A stretch of DNA of 64,000 nucleotides from Rhizophagus irregularis (taxonomy: Eukaryota > Glomeromycota > Glomeromycetes > Glomerales > Glomeraceae), in the NCBI RefSeq assembly GCF_026210795.1, contig NC_089441.1, positions 1,054,001-1,118,000 of the forward strand, in the 5' to 3' direction. The first letter of the stretch is position 1; every line of letters starts with the position of its first letter. This document shows, piece after piece, positions 1-12,733 of this stretch. Under the pieces are notes generated by a model that was not told the DNA's origin, made no database searches, and saw only the letters and a list, made by a program, of their open reading frames with translations. The translations under genes were made by a program, and so were the position numbers.

Positions 1-1717
1 ACGCTTGTTTTATTCTCCTGATGATCACTTAGAAATAATTGAATCTTTAATTGATTTAACCTATTCTGATTCCTATTTAACCGTACAGTTCTTGGCATTT
101 TCTCCACGTCTTTTGCATTGACCAAATTAGTAATCTTATTCGATATTTGGTTAATGTTTTTTAGAGCATAAATACTTTATATATCGAAGAACATATGCCA
201 ACGCATTGATATTTGAACGATAATCGTATCCGAATAAACCTTACCCTATAAAAAAAATTCTAGAAAAAACTCCGATTAATGATCATTTTTCTAGATTTAT
301 TCCGAAGAAACTAAGACACGTGATCAATTTCTGAAAAATTTTTATAGGTTATTTATTACAGTAATATTATTTGATTGTAAACAGACAATAGATTAAAATT
401 TTATAATTATGATTTAACGAACGGACGGGTACCGATTAATATATTGATACACTAAATATTTTTTAATTTGTGATCTTAGTTGTTATAGTAAACATGACCA
501 CGAAAAATAAAGACATGATTTGCATTGGTTTGATTAATTTTTTTAAAATAATAGAAAAGGGTATAACAGTTCCAGACACATGGTTACCCCATAAAAAATT
601 TCATAGGAAAAGCTTCATTTTACTAGTTTTATTTCAAAAAAACTCCAGACATGTGATTAATTTTATAAAAAATTTTTTATAGGATTGGAAGCCACTTTTG
701 GCATCGTGGTTAGAAAATTCTTTTCCATTTGTTATGTTAATGCATGCAATCAAATACAATCAAAAGGGTCAAAGTGGCCAAAAAAAAAATCTTAATCTGA
801 TCCAAAAACTTAGAAATCCACAAAATTTAGGTTATTTGAAGTGATTGATGATCAGAAAAGGAGAAATGGTTTCAAATAAATAAATATATATTTTTTTTAT
901 AAAAGTTTTATGCGCAACCGATGAAGTCACATGCGTTCTTATAAAATGGCAATTTTGTTGTTTATAAAATTACATAATTTAAATCATGGGTTATCATGCT
1001 GCGGATCGTTAATTTAAGTCGCGTGATAACTTTCCAAAAGGTTTTGCAGTTTTCACATTGTATTTAGTTAAGCTTGTATATTCACTCAAAGGGCAGGACA
1101 TATTATTAGGATTTGTTATATAATCAATCTTTAGTTAATAAAAGTCAGGGCTCGTTCGATCAATAAAAGAGAAATATAAGTACTTGTATAACTTCCATCA
1201 TTAAGAAGTTAATCAACAAATTTATAATTAAGCTGTGCCAAACCAATATAATAATATCACGTAAAGTACCTCATAAACGATGAATATGAGAGTCCTTTGA
1301 GTTAGAGTTTCGATCCGTAGACGCGTAGCGGTTTTATCCGGATACCGGGTCGGTTAATTTAGGCTGGGACCACCAAAATTAATAAAAATTTATGGAATAA
1401 TATTATTTTAATTCTGGCCGAAATTATAGTCCGCTCAAAGCCAAAATTTGTATCCTTTTTTAATCATAATCCCACGTGAGTCGTGACGAATTACTCCGAT
1501 TTGTATTATAATAATAATTTTTAAAGGTATTCTTATTATACTGAATTTCAATTATATAATGTATCCTCCCCTATTAACAAAAAATCCCGATTCAAAATGT
1601 ACTATTTTTAGATTTAATGTTAGCTTTCAAAGTGATAAATTTCAGGGATAAATTATTGTAAACTCTGGCCAAGTTAATGTCGGTCAAATTTAGCCAAAAT
1701 TACAACGATCATTGATA
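1..1717. other. AT-rich intergenic region, no gene supported
   Basis: No coding signal could be supported. A short ORF near 470-682 is low-complexity, Ile/Lys/Phe-rich and has no recognisable motif. Two stretches, about 285-350 and 613-682, look like a weak diverged direct repeat: each runs from a tttta/ttatt segment through a gtgat motif to a ttttataggt-like end. The right edge is where similarity to the UGT family begins. Confidence 0.5.
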
Positions 1718-3487
1718 CTCTTACTATGTTAATACTGCAACGACACAAAATTTTATTCCAAGAAAAGTTGATTTCGATCGGCCGGGAATGCCTAAAAATA
1801 TTTTGGTCGGTTCTTATGTTGATGGAAGAAGTCATGTAAAACCAATGTTATTGCCGCTATATTAATTGTAAGGCTTTTTTTTTTTCTTTGACGTGTTTTT
1901 TGATCGATTATCGTCTGTTTTTAAATTTGCTCCTATTTAGTATATTCTTGATGCATAGGTAACATTATTAACATCAGGAAGATATGAATTTCACTCAGGT
2001 CTAAAGCTAGGACCTTAACTTACTGTCAAAAGTAATAATTTAAAAATTCATGGGAATTTTGATTATAGAGGAATGATACAATTTTAGAATATAAGCTCAA
2101 ATGACCAATAAAACTTATGAAAAATTTAAGAATGTTGCTAAAGAATATAATATTGATTTGTTTTTTGTAACATTATGGGAAATGAAGCTTGCATAGATCT
2201 TGCTTACAATCTTAAGAAACCTGTTGTTGTTTTTACTACGTATCTTCAATGTAATTATTAATGATCAAATTTATTTTTCTTTCTTTTTTTTTTAATAGTA
2301 AAAAATCATATATTAAAAGTTTTTTTTTTCATTTATTTAAGTAATAGATTCTATATATACCATATAAATCTGATCCGTTGTTCGATGTAATATCTCATTA
2401 GAAATGAATCGTTTTTTTGAGAGATTTAGATGCGCTGCTGTAATACAATCTTTACAAATAGCCGCGTTTCGGGGTCCTGAGCGTCAAATAAATGACATAA
2501 GAAATCAAATGAATATAAAAGCGGCATCAGAAAAAGTGCCAAAATTCTGAGGTAATTTATTTTATAAATAATAAAATATAATAACTTGGTTAAGTTTACA
2601 GAAATAACGATTTTTTTTCTTCTTCTTAAAGTTACCGCAATCTTTACCACCATAATTATGTTCAGGTAATCATCGTCTTTTATATTTATATTAATAAGAA
2701 ATTTAGCAAAATTATAAAAAATTAAATTTCCTCATTTTTCAAATTAATAGGAAATTGACCAATATTACTAGTATCCTCCACTTATACCAGAACTCTCTAA
2801 CTTTATGAGTGTACATAAACGAGTTTTATACGTTGTTTTTGGTACACGTTTCTTTACAACTGAGAATAACAACAAAATTTTACAATCACTTGTTGAAACA
2901 GCCAACAAAAAAAATACTAGTTGATGAATTAGTTTTAACATTAAAAATGATTTCAGTCCAACATTAAACATTTAAACTTAACTTATGGTACACAATTTCA
3001 AACTTTGTCAATTCTAAATAATAAGCATCCACATATTTATATTACAAAGTTTGCACCACAATTCGCAATATTTAATCAAAATTATTTTTTTGTTATGCGG
3101 GTTTAAAAAGTATCCATGAATCTCTTTATACTGGTATTCCTATGTTAGATGGGCAATACACAAAAATTAGAATCAGCTGGTGTTGCATTATCATTAGATA
3201 AATTTACTTTGGATGTTAATGACTTGGTCAATAAAATGAGTGTCTTATTAGAAGATGCGAAGATAAAGAAAAATTTAAAAAGATTGGAAGTTTTAGCCAA
3301 GATCAACAGTAGACGAAAATATAGTAGCAGTCGAATAATCTTTGACGTTTATGGAGCTTTATTAGGTATCGTTCTTACACTTATCGGAGGAATTGCATTC
3401 AAATTGATTAGATATTTGTTAAATCTTTCGTCTATTAGAATAATCAAAAAGAGAATAGATATTTTAAATTTTCGCTTTAGTATATAA
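1718..3487 (+). pseudogene. UDP-glycosyltransferase pseudogene (UGT copy 1)
   Basis: This is a decayed copy of the UGT genes at 57047 and 61895. Recognisable pieces come in exon order. Exon 1 similarity runs from about 1720 and includes KNILVGSY-DGRSH near 1793-1840. Exon 2 and exon 3 fragments lie at about 1967-2262 and 2345-2551. Exon 4 (2632-2665) is 34 bp, against 30 bp in the intact genes. Exon 5 starts after the acceptor near 2750. The longest open piece (3149-3487) encodes the C-terminal part ending in the membrane segment. The gene is broken by multiple frameshifts and stops. About 24 bp coding the Gly-Gly-Asp-Gln end of the UGT signature is missing next to position 3150. The ER-type tail of the intact paralogues is also lost. 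No product is expected. Confidence 0.85.
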
Positions 3488-4771
3488 ATATACATATATA
3501 ATATTATTATAGCAAATGACCAATATTTTAAAATTTTTTTTCGATTTCAATTTTTCATAAATAACCGAATTTTAAATTAGGAGAGAAAGAGTCTTGCAAA
3601 TTTTCTATATACTGTATGTATTTTCAGTTTTTTTTAAAATAAAAAATAAAATCGGCCACAATGATTTCTTCTGTAAATGGTATATATAAACGGAATAAGT
3701 CATAAAGTTAATAATTCCACGATTTATAATCGAGTCGACAATATAACAATATCGGAGTCACCGAGCTTCTTATTACGTATTAAAATTACCGTATCAGATA
3801 ATTTTGTAACATAAATGTTTCAATCGGCATGTAAAAGTCTAAAAGATAGTTATCAAATATTTCTGAATATAAAAGGTTAAAATAATTGAAAAAGGAGATA
3901 TGTAATCCTATTACATCAGTCGGAAAACAAATCTAATTATAATTTAGTCTAAAGGATCTTTTTTTTGGATGAACTTTCAAGTGATACGTAAGCGTAAATG
4001 AAACATCTGATACTGCATATAATGTTTGACGATAATTAATTTTATTGCCAAGAAATACCACTTGGAATATTATTTTTGTCAAATGTAGGTTGGAGTTATG
4101 AAAAACCTTAAATTTTTCCTTGTACTAGATTCAGGCTAACAAATTTTATTTATAAACTGGTTTATTAACCGGAATTAATCAGCTTAGGATTTCAACACCG
4201 GATAATCGCAGTTCTACGATCTGACCTATTAAAATTATAGTACACATACTGCCAATTCTTTGACAGATTATTCTTTCGCATTAACCGTTTTTTACACGCA
4301 TGAGTATGTAATTTAATTCTTTCTATCTGCTCTAAATTGTGTAGATTTCGTCTAATAAAATTTAATTAATTAACACTCATTAGTTCAGAGCGAAGTGAAG
4401 GACTATAGAACTCTAAGCAAGGCACAAAATATCCCGTTCCGTCCGTTCATTGTATGAGTTGATAGATAATTATTGTTCCTGACATTGCACATCTCCGCTC
4501 TAGCATAATGAAAAAAAATATCTCGACACGTAAAAAAAAAATGTCACTTTCAACATTATTGCTGTAATTACCGTTCCATAGTATACAATGTATGATATTT
4601 TTTGGGCATGTTTTAACTTGTAAGCAAACTAAATAAAAAGGAAAAAAGATTCTAAACATAGATAGTGACAAACAACTAAAATAAAAGATTTTTTACAAAG
4701 TTAAATTAATTAATTAAATAAATATTAAATATACATATTTTTAATTACGAAAATAATTTATTTATTTATCT
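3488..4771. other. AT-rich intergenic region
   Basis: This lies between the dead UGT copy and the convergent BTB-TLDc gene. I see no ORF with a recognisable motif. The one ORF of note (minus, 4447-4671) is Phe/Ile-rich and lacks family features. It presumably contains the 3' untranslated region of the minus-strand gene ending at 4772. Confidence 0.5.
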
Positions 4772-6253
4772 TCATTTTCTAATTACTTGAAATATTTCAA
4801 AATCTTCTATAGTAAAATTTCCTGAAATAATATCTATATTAGGATAGTGAGTTCCACTAAGATAAGTCCACTTATTGGAATTAAGGCAAACTAAATTACC
4901 CATACTAGGTCCTCGATCATTATAACAAGAAACAGCGCAATCTTTAATATTGACATAACCTAATTTTGCAGTAGAAGTATTTTTCATATCTGTAAAATTA
5001 AATAGAAAACTATCCGCAGTACTTTTCCAACCACAATTTCCGTTCCAATCAAGTGGGTTATAACCTCCAATTAATTGTGTTGAACCTTGAATTTTTGCTA
5101 CCCAAATAGTAGCTCCTTTATTGTCACAATTTCTATGAAATGATGTAGCATTAAATCCATTCTGACCTGAACGATATAATAATTTAAATTCATAAGGAAT
5201 CATTTTTTTATCATAATTTGAAGAATCCTTTTTATCAATCCATGAAGCAAAAAGTGGAATATATTCTGAATCAATCAATCTTGAATCAAGTTTAAAACTT
5301 AAACTTGACTTTCTTAATGGTGTTATATTATTAGTCTTAGGTTTCATATTAGGAACTATGTGAAATTCCAAAAGATCATTAATTAAATCCTGTGGTAAAA
5401 TATCTTTATAACAATAAACTTTATAAAAGAAATCTTCAGGTTTGATATTATAGAATCTAATAAGAGAGATAAATCTACTTAACGAACCCTTAATTTTTGT
5501 AATATCTTCTTTATTCCATTTTTTAGGGTCATTATTCATACTTAATTGTGCAAAACACCATTTCAATAAACTCTCCCAAATTTCAATCTCATCCGCATTT
5601 AAATCATCACTTTTTAACAATAATTCCAATAAAGAAGCTTTTAAATTAATAAATTCATCAGATTCTAATAAAATCTTTGGTTCTTTACAAATTTTTTCAA
5701 GATAAAATTCCCATAAATCTGTAAACGTTTCATGTTGATAAACGGTCTCAAGAATACCAGTTGGATTTTGATGTAAAAATTCAGTTTGATGTTCAATTAA
5801 ATATTCTTGAATATGAGAAATTAATGATTGAATATTAAGTTCATCCACTGCCACTAAAAGTTTTAGCACATCCGGTCCCTGTAAATTCTCCAATTCAATA
5901 TTTCCACAATAAATAAACCTAACATTTGAAAAATCATTATTAATTTATTATTTTTTTTTGTTTTTAAGAAAATTAGACGTATAACGATTTATACAATACC
6001 TAAGGATTATATTAAGAAAGTTGGGGGAAATGTTTGGTTTTCTCAAAATAAATTTTCCATCTTTTTTTTCAGCCCATTCATTAGAAAACGCCGTACGAAA
6101 ATATATTGACCTGATGCATAAAATATTTGAATGAGCATGAATCTCTTTAATATTTGATTCTTCTCCAGCATAAATAATAACATCATATCCTATTTCTGTT
6201 TCAAAAAGCTTTTCATAATCATTAGATAACTCGGCCCAAAATTTCGAAGACAT
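4772..6253 (-). CDS. BTB-BACK-TLDc domain protein
   Basis: Two exons on the minus strand: 6253-6000 and 5918-4772, giving 466 residues. The 81-bp intron has a GTATTG donor at 5999 and a TTAG acceptor; joining restores the frame across an Arg codon. I chose the ATG at 6253 (MSSKFWAEL), because upstream codons add a hydrophobic stretch alien to the family. Domains in order: BTB/POZ at about residues 20-120 (YDVIIYAG, then IHAHSNIL and RSIYFRTAF), BACK helices at about 125-245 (LESDEF, DEIEIWESLLKWC), and TLDc at about 290-466 (LLYRSGQNGF, then the GGYNPLDW core). In this family BTB normally dimerises or binds Cullin-3, and TLDc is linked to stress response or V-ATPase binding. The family is greatly expanded in Rhizophagus, and specific targets are unknown. 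The gene looks intact. Confidence 0.9.
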
Positions 6254-7537
6254 TGTTATAAAAAGTAGTGGAAAAAGTACGATGATCATTGAATTCGGGC
6301 TCAATAAATAACAATAATGATTGTGTAGACTATTCCTTTTTGGATAATTCCAGCCAGAATTTCAGCTATGACATAATTCTGACCGAACTTCAGAACTTAT
6401 TGAAATTAAATTCGCAAACTTTTCTGAATAATTATTACTGATCAAACATTTCATATTTAAGAAACAAATGTTAAAGCATATAAAGTCATAATTACTTTGC
6501 CAGTTAGAGATATTATTTCAAAGGTTTTTTGCCTTGAGAAAAATTATAATAATAAAAATTATCCAATACAAACGTGTGTTTAATAAACTAGATTTAGATC
6601 GTTCAGACGTTCAGTTGTAAATTATTATTTAATGAAAATTTTAAACATTTATGATATTTACATTATAGAAAATTGCATTTTTTATGATTAATGATTATAA
6701 TTTTTAAAATTTGGACAAATAAAGAGACATTACTTTATGATATAATATTTGACTTGTAGGATATGTGATTACATTAATTTGAAGGTTTTATTGGCGTTTC
6801 TTGAAATTTCTCGGAATCATCTATTTCATCACACTTTTCAATGAATTAATCGAATTATAATATCCTCAATATATGAATTGGAATCGATTAATCGAAAATC
6901 GACAAAACATAGTAAAATCGATTCTCAGCAATTTTTTACATATAAGTTAACCTGACTCCAAAGTAATTTTTCATGCCGGCCAAGTGCTGATTATTTTTAC
7001 TGAAATTAGAAACTGATTCAAAGTCAGGTTGGTCGTCTATAAGAAAAATCTTGAAAGATTCGATTTTCGATTCCAAATCCCTACCTCAATATATATGCTT
7101 GCACATTAGATTTTTTATTTTCCGCAATTAGATATAAGTAGGTATGGAATTTACTGCATGGCGCTAACTAGTATCGTTCGTTCTAAATCAATTTACCCGA
7201 TTTATAACATTAATTTAAGCAATATGATGATTTTTAGGAAATCACATATTACATATTCGATATATGAGGAAGGTAAGGAGTCTTATATAATAATACAGAA
7301 TTTGGTAGATTTCATAGTTTCGTAGAAACTTCGACGAGTTTTAAAAATCTTCTCAAGAATCAAAAAAAGGAGTACCTTGATTTGCGTTTGTATGAATAAT
7401 TTGTAAAAGTTATTATTATCTTTTCTTATTTGAAAGAGATCGTTGAAAAATTTGATTAGTACACGTGATTAGAAACATCCATCATGTTTTTTAGTATGGA
7501 TATTTTTTTAGAAAATAGAATAATTATTTAATTATTT
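6254..7537. other. AT-rich intergenic region upstream of the BTB-TLDc gene
   Basis: This should hold the promoter of the minus-strand BTB-TLDc gene (from 6254 rightwards), but no defined element could be picked out of the AT-rich sequence. No ORF with recognisable content. It ends where similarity to duplicated copy B begins, at the gactataattaaat stretch. Confidence 0.45.
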
Positions 7538-7659
7538 ATGACTATAATTAAATCTATTACTAAAACAAATATCTATATTGCCCGCATCTTTAGCTAATTT
7601 ATCAACTTGCTCATTTAATTCTATACCACTGTGTCCTTTCACTTTAATTAATTAAAGAT

Positions 7660-8022
7660 CTATTTTATTTTAAGTAAAGTGTTTCTCTTTAACCATTTCT
7701 TTGAAGAAAGATGCTGTATATTGTCGATGGATTGAATGGCTGCTTGACTATCAGTAAGCATGCGAACCGTTGATGCACATGGTGACGCAAGCAACACCAA
7801 CAATATTGCCACTAATTCGGCTCTGATCGATGAAAGCCAATGAAATAAGCTCGATTTAACATTTCTTATTGCATTGGTATAGAAATTAACTTTTGATCGA
7901 TGTTGAAGAGTATTGCGCGCTTCTAGTAGGTCGCTCTTTAATCGTAAGTTATCAATCCATCTTTTTATCCAGATACATGTATCAGTTGCTTCATGTTTTA
8001 CTAGTATGTTAATTGAAATCAT
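7660..8022 (-). pseudogene. RNase H domain fragment of the copy A element
   Basis: 120 residues open. The RNase H pattern is visible: a first-strand segment ending VNFYTN, the RAELVAILL helix carrying the catalytic Glu, and RMLTDSQAAIQS carrying the second Asp. The first catalytic Asp position reads Asn here (YTN), whereas copy B keeps YTD. The ORF ends prematurely after KKWLKRNTLL. The downstream His-region (VKGHSDIELN in copy B) continues left of 7660 only as a broken reading frame. No active enzyme is expected. Confidence 0.65.
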
Positions 8023-8516
8023 ATCTCGTCATGGGTCTCTTCTGATGATAAACCTGTCAAAGTAATTAGGATATCCTACATCAGGTGGTAATTGCGACTC
8101 GTCGTATTATCTAGTAATGAGAAGAGGTCTACTTCCTCATCACCAGTAGTCCATCGTCCAGACTTCCAGTTTTCGTAGAGGAGTAAGATGTGGAACTTCT
8201 TGTCTGGGAATCAAAGATTTCTTCTACGTTCGGAATGGAAAGGAATATCAAAAGCTTTATTCAATCTTCACGCACAACGAGAAATCCGTTGGAACTTTCG
8301 CAGTAGGTAAAACTTTAGCTTGTCAGGGTGAACAACTTTCCGTGAGTGTTGCTACCTGTGCCTCTCGTTTAGATTCAACAGGATAAAAGTGAGAACGTCT
8401 GGTGGTGTTTCTAACTTTCCTATTCTGTGAGTAACTTGATTATGAAGTAGTTTTTGAATCAGTAGAAAGGGCTTAACACGTTAATCTGATGAAACGTTTG
8501 TAAAGTTTACCAATGA

Positions 8517-9020
8517 TCAGTCAACACAATATCCAATGTTGACTTGATTAGTCTGATCAGCTATCACGTAACACTCTAGTAATTTGTGGTACCATTTCGC
8601 TTTCACTCCTTTGGCCGATAAGTTAACTAGTTTCTTATATTGTTGCCATTGAATAAGATGTCTTTTTGATGACGTTAATTGATTCAGGCAAAATATTGGT
8701 AGAACGCTGCTTTGATTGATACGGAAAAGCAGTTTCTTGTGCCGGAAGATTGGTAAATGGTGTGCAGCCTCAGTCCTCTTAATAACCATTCCCTACGAGT
8801 CACGATCGAACTTGCCTGTTTGAAGGGAGATGTTCATTGTTCTGGCCGCAAGTAAAACATGTAAATTGGTAGATAATTTTCTAAACCAGACAGCTCCAAT
8901 GACAGTTTCATTTCTTCTCACAAGCTGATTAAATTTAGGTGTACCAAAGGTATTGGTGATGTTGCGAAGCTTACTGTATAAAGTATCAAATGATTTGCAA
9001 AAATCCCTCGCACTCTCCAC
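8517..9020 (-). pseudogene. Unassigned coding fragments of the copy A element
   Basis: Two adjacent minus-strand ORFs (8793-9020 and 8517-8789) lie in the same direction as the RNase H piece and upstream of it. They have ordinary amino-acid composition (for example FNQLVRRNETVIGAVWFRKL and LSAKGVKAKWYHKLLECYVI). The matching sequence in copy B (about 14930-15420) carries extra indels, so the fragments look like eroded parts of one ORF. I cannot assign a domain. Confidence 0.4.
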
Positions 9021-10915
9021 TTCATTAACAAATAATTTTATCGAAGAAAAGATATTTACTTAGCCGATATGGATCATCGTATACATTCTTTAGATGAGAT
9101 CTATCATATAAAGTCCATTGTGTACTCTAAATAGACAAAATGGTTTAAGGAAAAAGCAAATAATTAAAAAATATTAAAACCTATACCATAAACCCATTGA
9201 ACCTTAAAATATTCAAGTCCGCATCATTTTCTATGCCTGAATCCAAACAATCCTTCATGAAAATACCAACACGAATTAGATTCCTACAATTCTTGTATAC
9301 ATTGTTCTCAGAAGGCGTCACTCATAAATATGACATCGCATATCTGTAATTAATGAATCACGGATACTACGATCTCCTGATTTCCTCGTCTTACTTCCGT
9401 TTAAGGTCATTCAACAATGTGCCTATTAAGATCATGCAACATCCCTCTCATTATGTGATCTAAATAGTTTGTTACCAATGTCATTTCACTAGAATCATTC
9501 ATTTTTGATCTTCGTAAAAGGTATGATTATAAGCCCATATTATCTTTTTGGAAGTTCTTCCACCAACCAATCTGTAACATGATTAAATGATTCATTTGTT
9601 GCTCGCTTTATCGCATCTCTAAACTTTGCTTAGCATCATGAATCCAATGCAGTTTGCTGTGTCAGGATAATTTGTAATCTAATAGCAGAGAATCAAATAT
9701 ATCGAACATTTTGAATCGGCGGGTGAAAGTGAAAGTATTCTATAAACATTTGACTCAACAAATACTTTCAGTTTTGCCATATTTATGGAATTATTCTGAT
9801 ACTTCTGGAAACAAATGAGATACATTGGTCTCTTCTATCTTACAATCATCAGCTGGTGAAGCATAGATCATCTATTTTAAGATATCAATATCTACCTCAT
9901 TTCTCTTCAAGAGTAGATTATTAATACTAATGTTGAGCATTGGAGGTTCTACGGTGAATTGTTTAATGCCGGACTACGTAGAAATGGTGTAGTATACCCA
10001 TCTTTATAATATTGATCTGGAATATTAGGAATATTATCCAGCGGCGCTAAAGTGACGCTGGACAGCTCATCATCATTGTTAACATTTCTCAAATCATTGT
10101 TCATATTGAGTTTCATGTGTGACGTTACATGGAAAATATTCTTTCATCAGTTTATGATCATTCTAAATGTAAAACAATTAGTTCCACTCTGATTCTCAAC
10201 TTTTAGCCAAAAAAGCGCATCCATTACCTTTTCATGACCCCTCTCCAGGTTTCTCTTTGAACCACCAACATAAAAAATTCATTATATAATCGAGCGCTTC
10301 CTGAATTATTAATATTAATTGTTGGATGAACCACTTCTCATTTTGTTCGATCTACGTTCCGATTCAGTTGCTGGTCAAGTAGTCGAGTACCCTCGGAAAG
10401 AAGAATCGAAAAGTTAATATCTTTTACCCAACGTGATTTTGAATTTTCCCATCTGATTTCTCATCCCATTGGGTCGACTAAAAAGACTTGAACACAGCAA
10501 AACTAGAAAATCGCACTGTGTTACGAAATGAGAAAAAATTCTTTTATAGCATTTCTTTTGATCACGTGTTCTGATCTGTTTTTAACACTTTTTTTTTAAA
10601 AAAAAAATTTCTATTTAATCTACTCTCCTTTTCAGAGACTAATATTTTTTTTTTATACTATTAGTAATAAAATATTTAAAAAAAACTTGATGTTGAATGT
10701 ATATGGGGGTAAAGCATCCAAATATTGATTGTAGATGGATAATTTATAGGTAACCCGGTAACCCCTGCAAACCAATCAGGAAGCCACATCACTAGTGGCA
10801 CAGTTGTTACTATTTTTATCATTGTACTGTATACATTTATCATGAACATTGAAAAAATGAAAAAACGCGTATCTTTTTTATTCTTTAATGGAAGAAAAAA
10901 ATTTCGTTCATGAAA

Positions 10916-11126
10916 GCAGGACTCCGTGTCTATGCAAACTGCAGGCAGTTCGTCTTTTGACCCGCTGTCCGTGGGTCCGTCCCCAGCAGATTTGCGCGTT
11001 CATGTACTGGCTAAAATAGCTTCTCGCTATACTCAACTGATGCAGGACTCCGTGTCTATACAAACTGCAGGCAGTTCGTCTTTTGACCCGCTGTCCGTGG
11101 GTCCGTCCCCAGCAGATTTGTGCGTC
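10916..11126 (+). repeat. 126-bp tandem repeat, GC-rich, in frame
   Basis: One full 126-bp unit (10916-11041) is followed by an 85-bp partial second unit (11042-11126) with about three substitutions. The period is exactly 42 codons and one frame is open through both units, encoding a repeat with TAGSSSFDPLSVGPSPADL. Base composition is far richer in G+C than the flanks. It could be a fragment of a repeat-containing gene or of a mobile element. No neighbour continues the frame. Confidence 0.7.
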
Positions 11127-11924
11127 TTTTGAGAGCTAGCTTTTCACTTAAAAAAAAAATGCTTAATACGTATAAGGTGGAAAGAGTGGTAATTAAGTTG
11201 GACGAGTCGATATTGCACATCAAAGAAGTTTGGTTTGGAAGAAACCAGATAATGTAAGTTTATTACATAATTTCGAATTTTTCTTTATCATCAGAGAATT
11301 TACAAGAAATCAAAATATTATCCGATTGAAAGTGTCGCTTCCTCTCTATATCAATATGCATTTGGGTTTTAGAGAGGTGATGAAAGAAAAATGATTAAAG
11401 TCATTTAAATTAATTATTTTTATATTATAACCTTTAACTTTCCCACTAACGCAATTAATTTTATTTTATAATATATGGGCACTCGGTTGAAGTGATGAAT
11501 TCAAGAGATTAATATCTGATATGCTACAGATAATACGTATCGGCGATGGAAAAATATGTCAGGTTATATCTTTTTACAATAATATTTCAAAATCAAATAT
11601 GCAAATGATGGAATTTATACAACGAAGTAATTCATTTGAGATTTATCTTTTTTAACTAAGGTATGTGCACATCGGAATAATAAGTGATCAAATTAAAAAT
11701 ACATATAAATGTATTCAAGATTTTTTTTTTGAATATGACTGAATTTAATCTATGTATAATGATCACAGAGCATTTACGTTTAAGTTTATGTAAGTATGAA
11801 CTGTTAGTTTCAACAAACATCTCGCACCTTTGATTAGCTTTAACTGACTCTCTGGTCTTATTAGACGACCAAAGCCTATAAGGAAGGGACTAAAAATAAG
11901 AGGAGGCTTGTTGGAGAAAATATT
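11127..11924. other. AT-rich intergenic region
   Basis: AT-rich, with no supported ORF or motif. It separates the GC-rich tandem repeat from a weak coding candidate on the plus strand. Confidence 0.4.
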
Positions 11925-12288
11925 ATGAAGAGTTCTCCACAGAATTTTGGAAAGAGCAAGGTATTTATTTCCTTTGGGCTCGCGATCTTCCTCACAAAAA
12001 ATGCTAATATTTCAGAAAATACTTATTTTTTTCTAGCAACATGTCAACTTAATGTAGGAATGACAGCATCATATAACATGTCGGGAAGATCACAATCCAG
12101 ATCCTAAAGTTTATTCAGGATCTGGAACTGATTCAAGATCTAGAACTGCCTCGGGAGCTAGGACTTCAACAAAAATTCTGAAAGCAGTTCCTCACCTAAT
12201 ATCTCGCGTTCAACAACACCAGCCGTGTCAAGACCAGTGACGCCTTCTATTTTGAGACCTGTGGCGCCCTCATTTATAGTGCCGTAAC
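11925..12288 (+). pseudogene. Possible Ser/Thr/Pro-rich gene remnant
   Basis: An ATG at 11925 opens 60 codons (to 12107). After the stop, an adjacent frame reads a Ser/Gly/Arg-rich stretch (SGSGTDSRSRTASGAR) and then, one base out of phase near 12170, a Ser/Thr/Pro-rich stretch (TPAVSRPVTPSILRPVAPSF) ending at a stop near 12288. A GTATTT...TTCTAG intron inside the first ORF is possible but does not give a long protein. This is either a spliced low-complexity gene that I cannot resolve or a frameshifted remnant. No family recognised. Confidence 0.2.
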
Positions 12289-12733
12289 AATTAATGTTTT
12301 TATTAATTAATTACATTGAGCCAGATGATCAAGAGTAATCAATCCAAATGTTCATGTAATTCTGCCTCCCTTGATCTTTGATTTGCGGGAAATATAGATA
12401 ATTTTTTTCTTATGTAATATGTAGATATATCAAATAAATTTTACGCAGTTCTCAGGAATTTAAATGTGATTTTTGTTCAATGCCATGAATGCCATGTATA
12501 ATTCCATAAAAGGATAGTTAGTCAAAAAAAGCTGATTTGAGTTAGGGAATTAACGGGGATCTAAGGAGATTTCATGTGATACGTATTTTTTTATTATTAA
12601 AAATAATTTAGATCGTCCAATCTACATGCATGTGAATACTGTATGTGCACAGCGCCTTCGTCAGATATAAGTGAACCTGATATTTTATTATAACTTGATA
12701 CAATCTACTATAAATCAATAAAATCGTTATATG
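12289..12733. other. AT-rich intergenic region
   Basis: Nothing recognisable: no ORF with a motif and no repeat boundary visible by eye. Confidence 0.35.

Larger units (their letters stand above)
7538..10750 (-). mobile_element. Degenerate LINE-like element remnant, copy A
   Basis: This stretch is a diverged direct duplicate of 13014-17665 and aligns along its whole length by eye. Coding traces are on the minus strand: an RNase H fragment at the left end (7660-8022) and unassigned fragments at 8517-9020. I recognise no reverse transcriptase motif, so the type is inferred from the RNase H and from its likeness to retroelement RNase H domains. Copy A lacks the hAT-type MITE, the mariner-type MITE and the Sel1 fragment of copy B, so it preserves the empty sites (near 8097-8104, 9296-9297 and 8300). 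Near 10706 it has a short insertion relative to B. No poly(A) tail or target-site duplication was found. It could be a segmental duplication of an already dead element. Confidence 0.7.

Noticed and set aside
470-682. 70-codon ORF near the left edge
   Set aside because: Low-complexity AT-driven sequence with a non-ATG start; no domain or splice partner.
4370-4440. Possible tRNA-like or structured RNA near the gttcagagcgaag stretch
   Set aside because: No cloverleaf with acceptor, anticodon and T-arm could be built. No tRNA or rRNA was recognised anywhere, though a covariance-model scan would be decisive.
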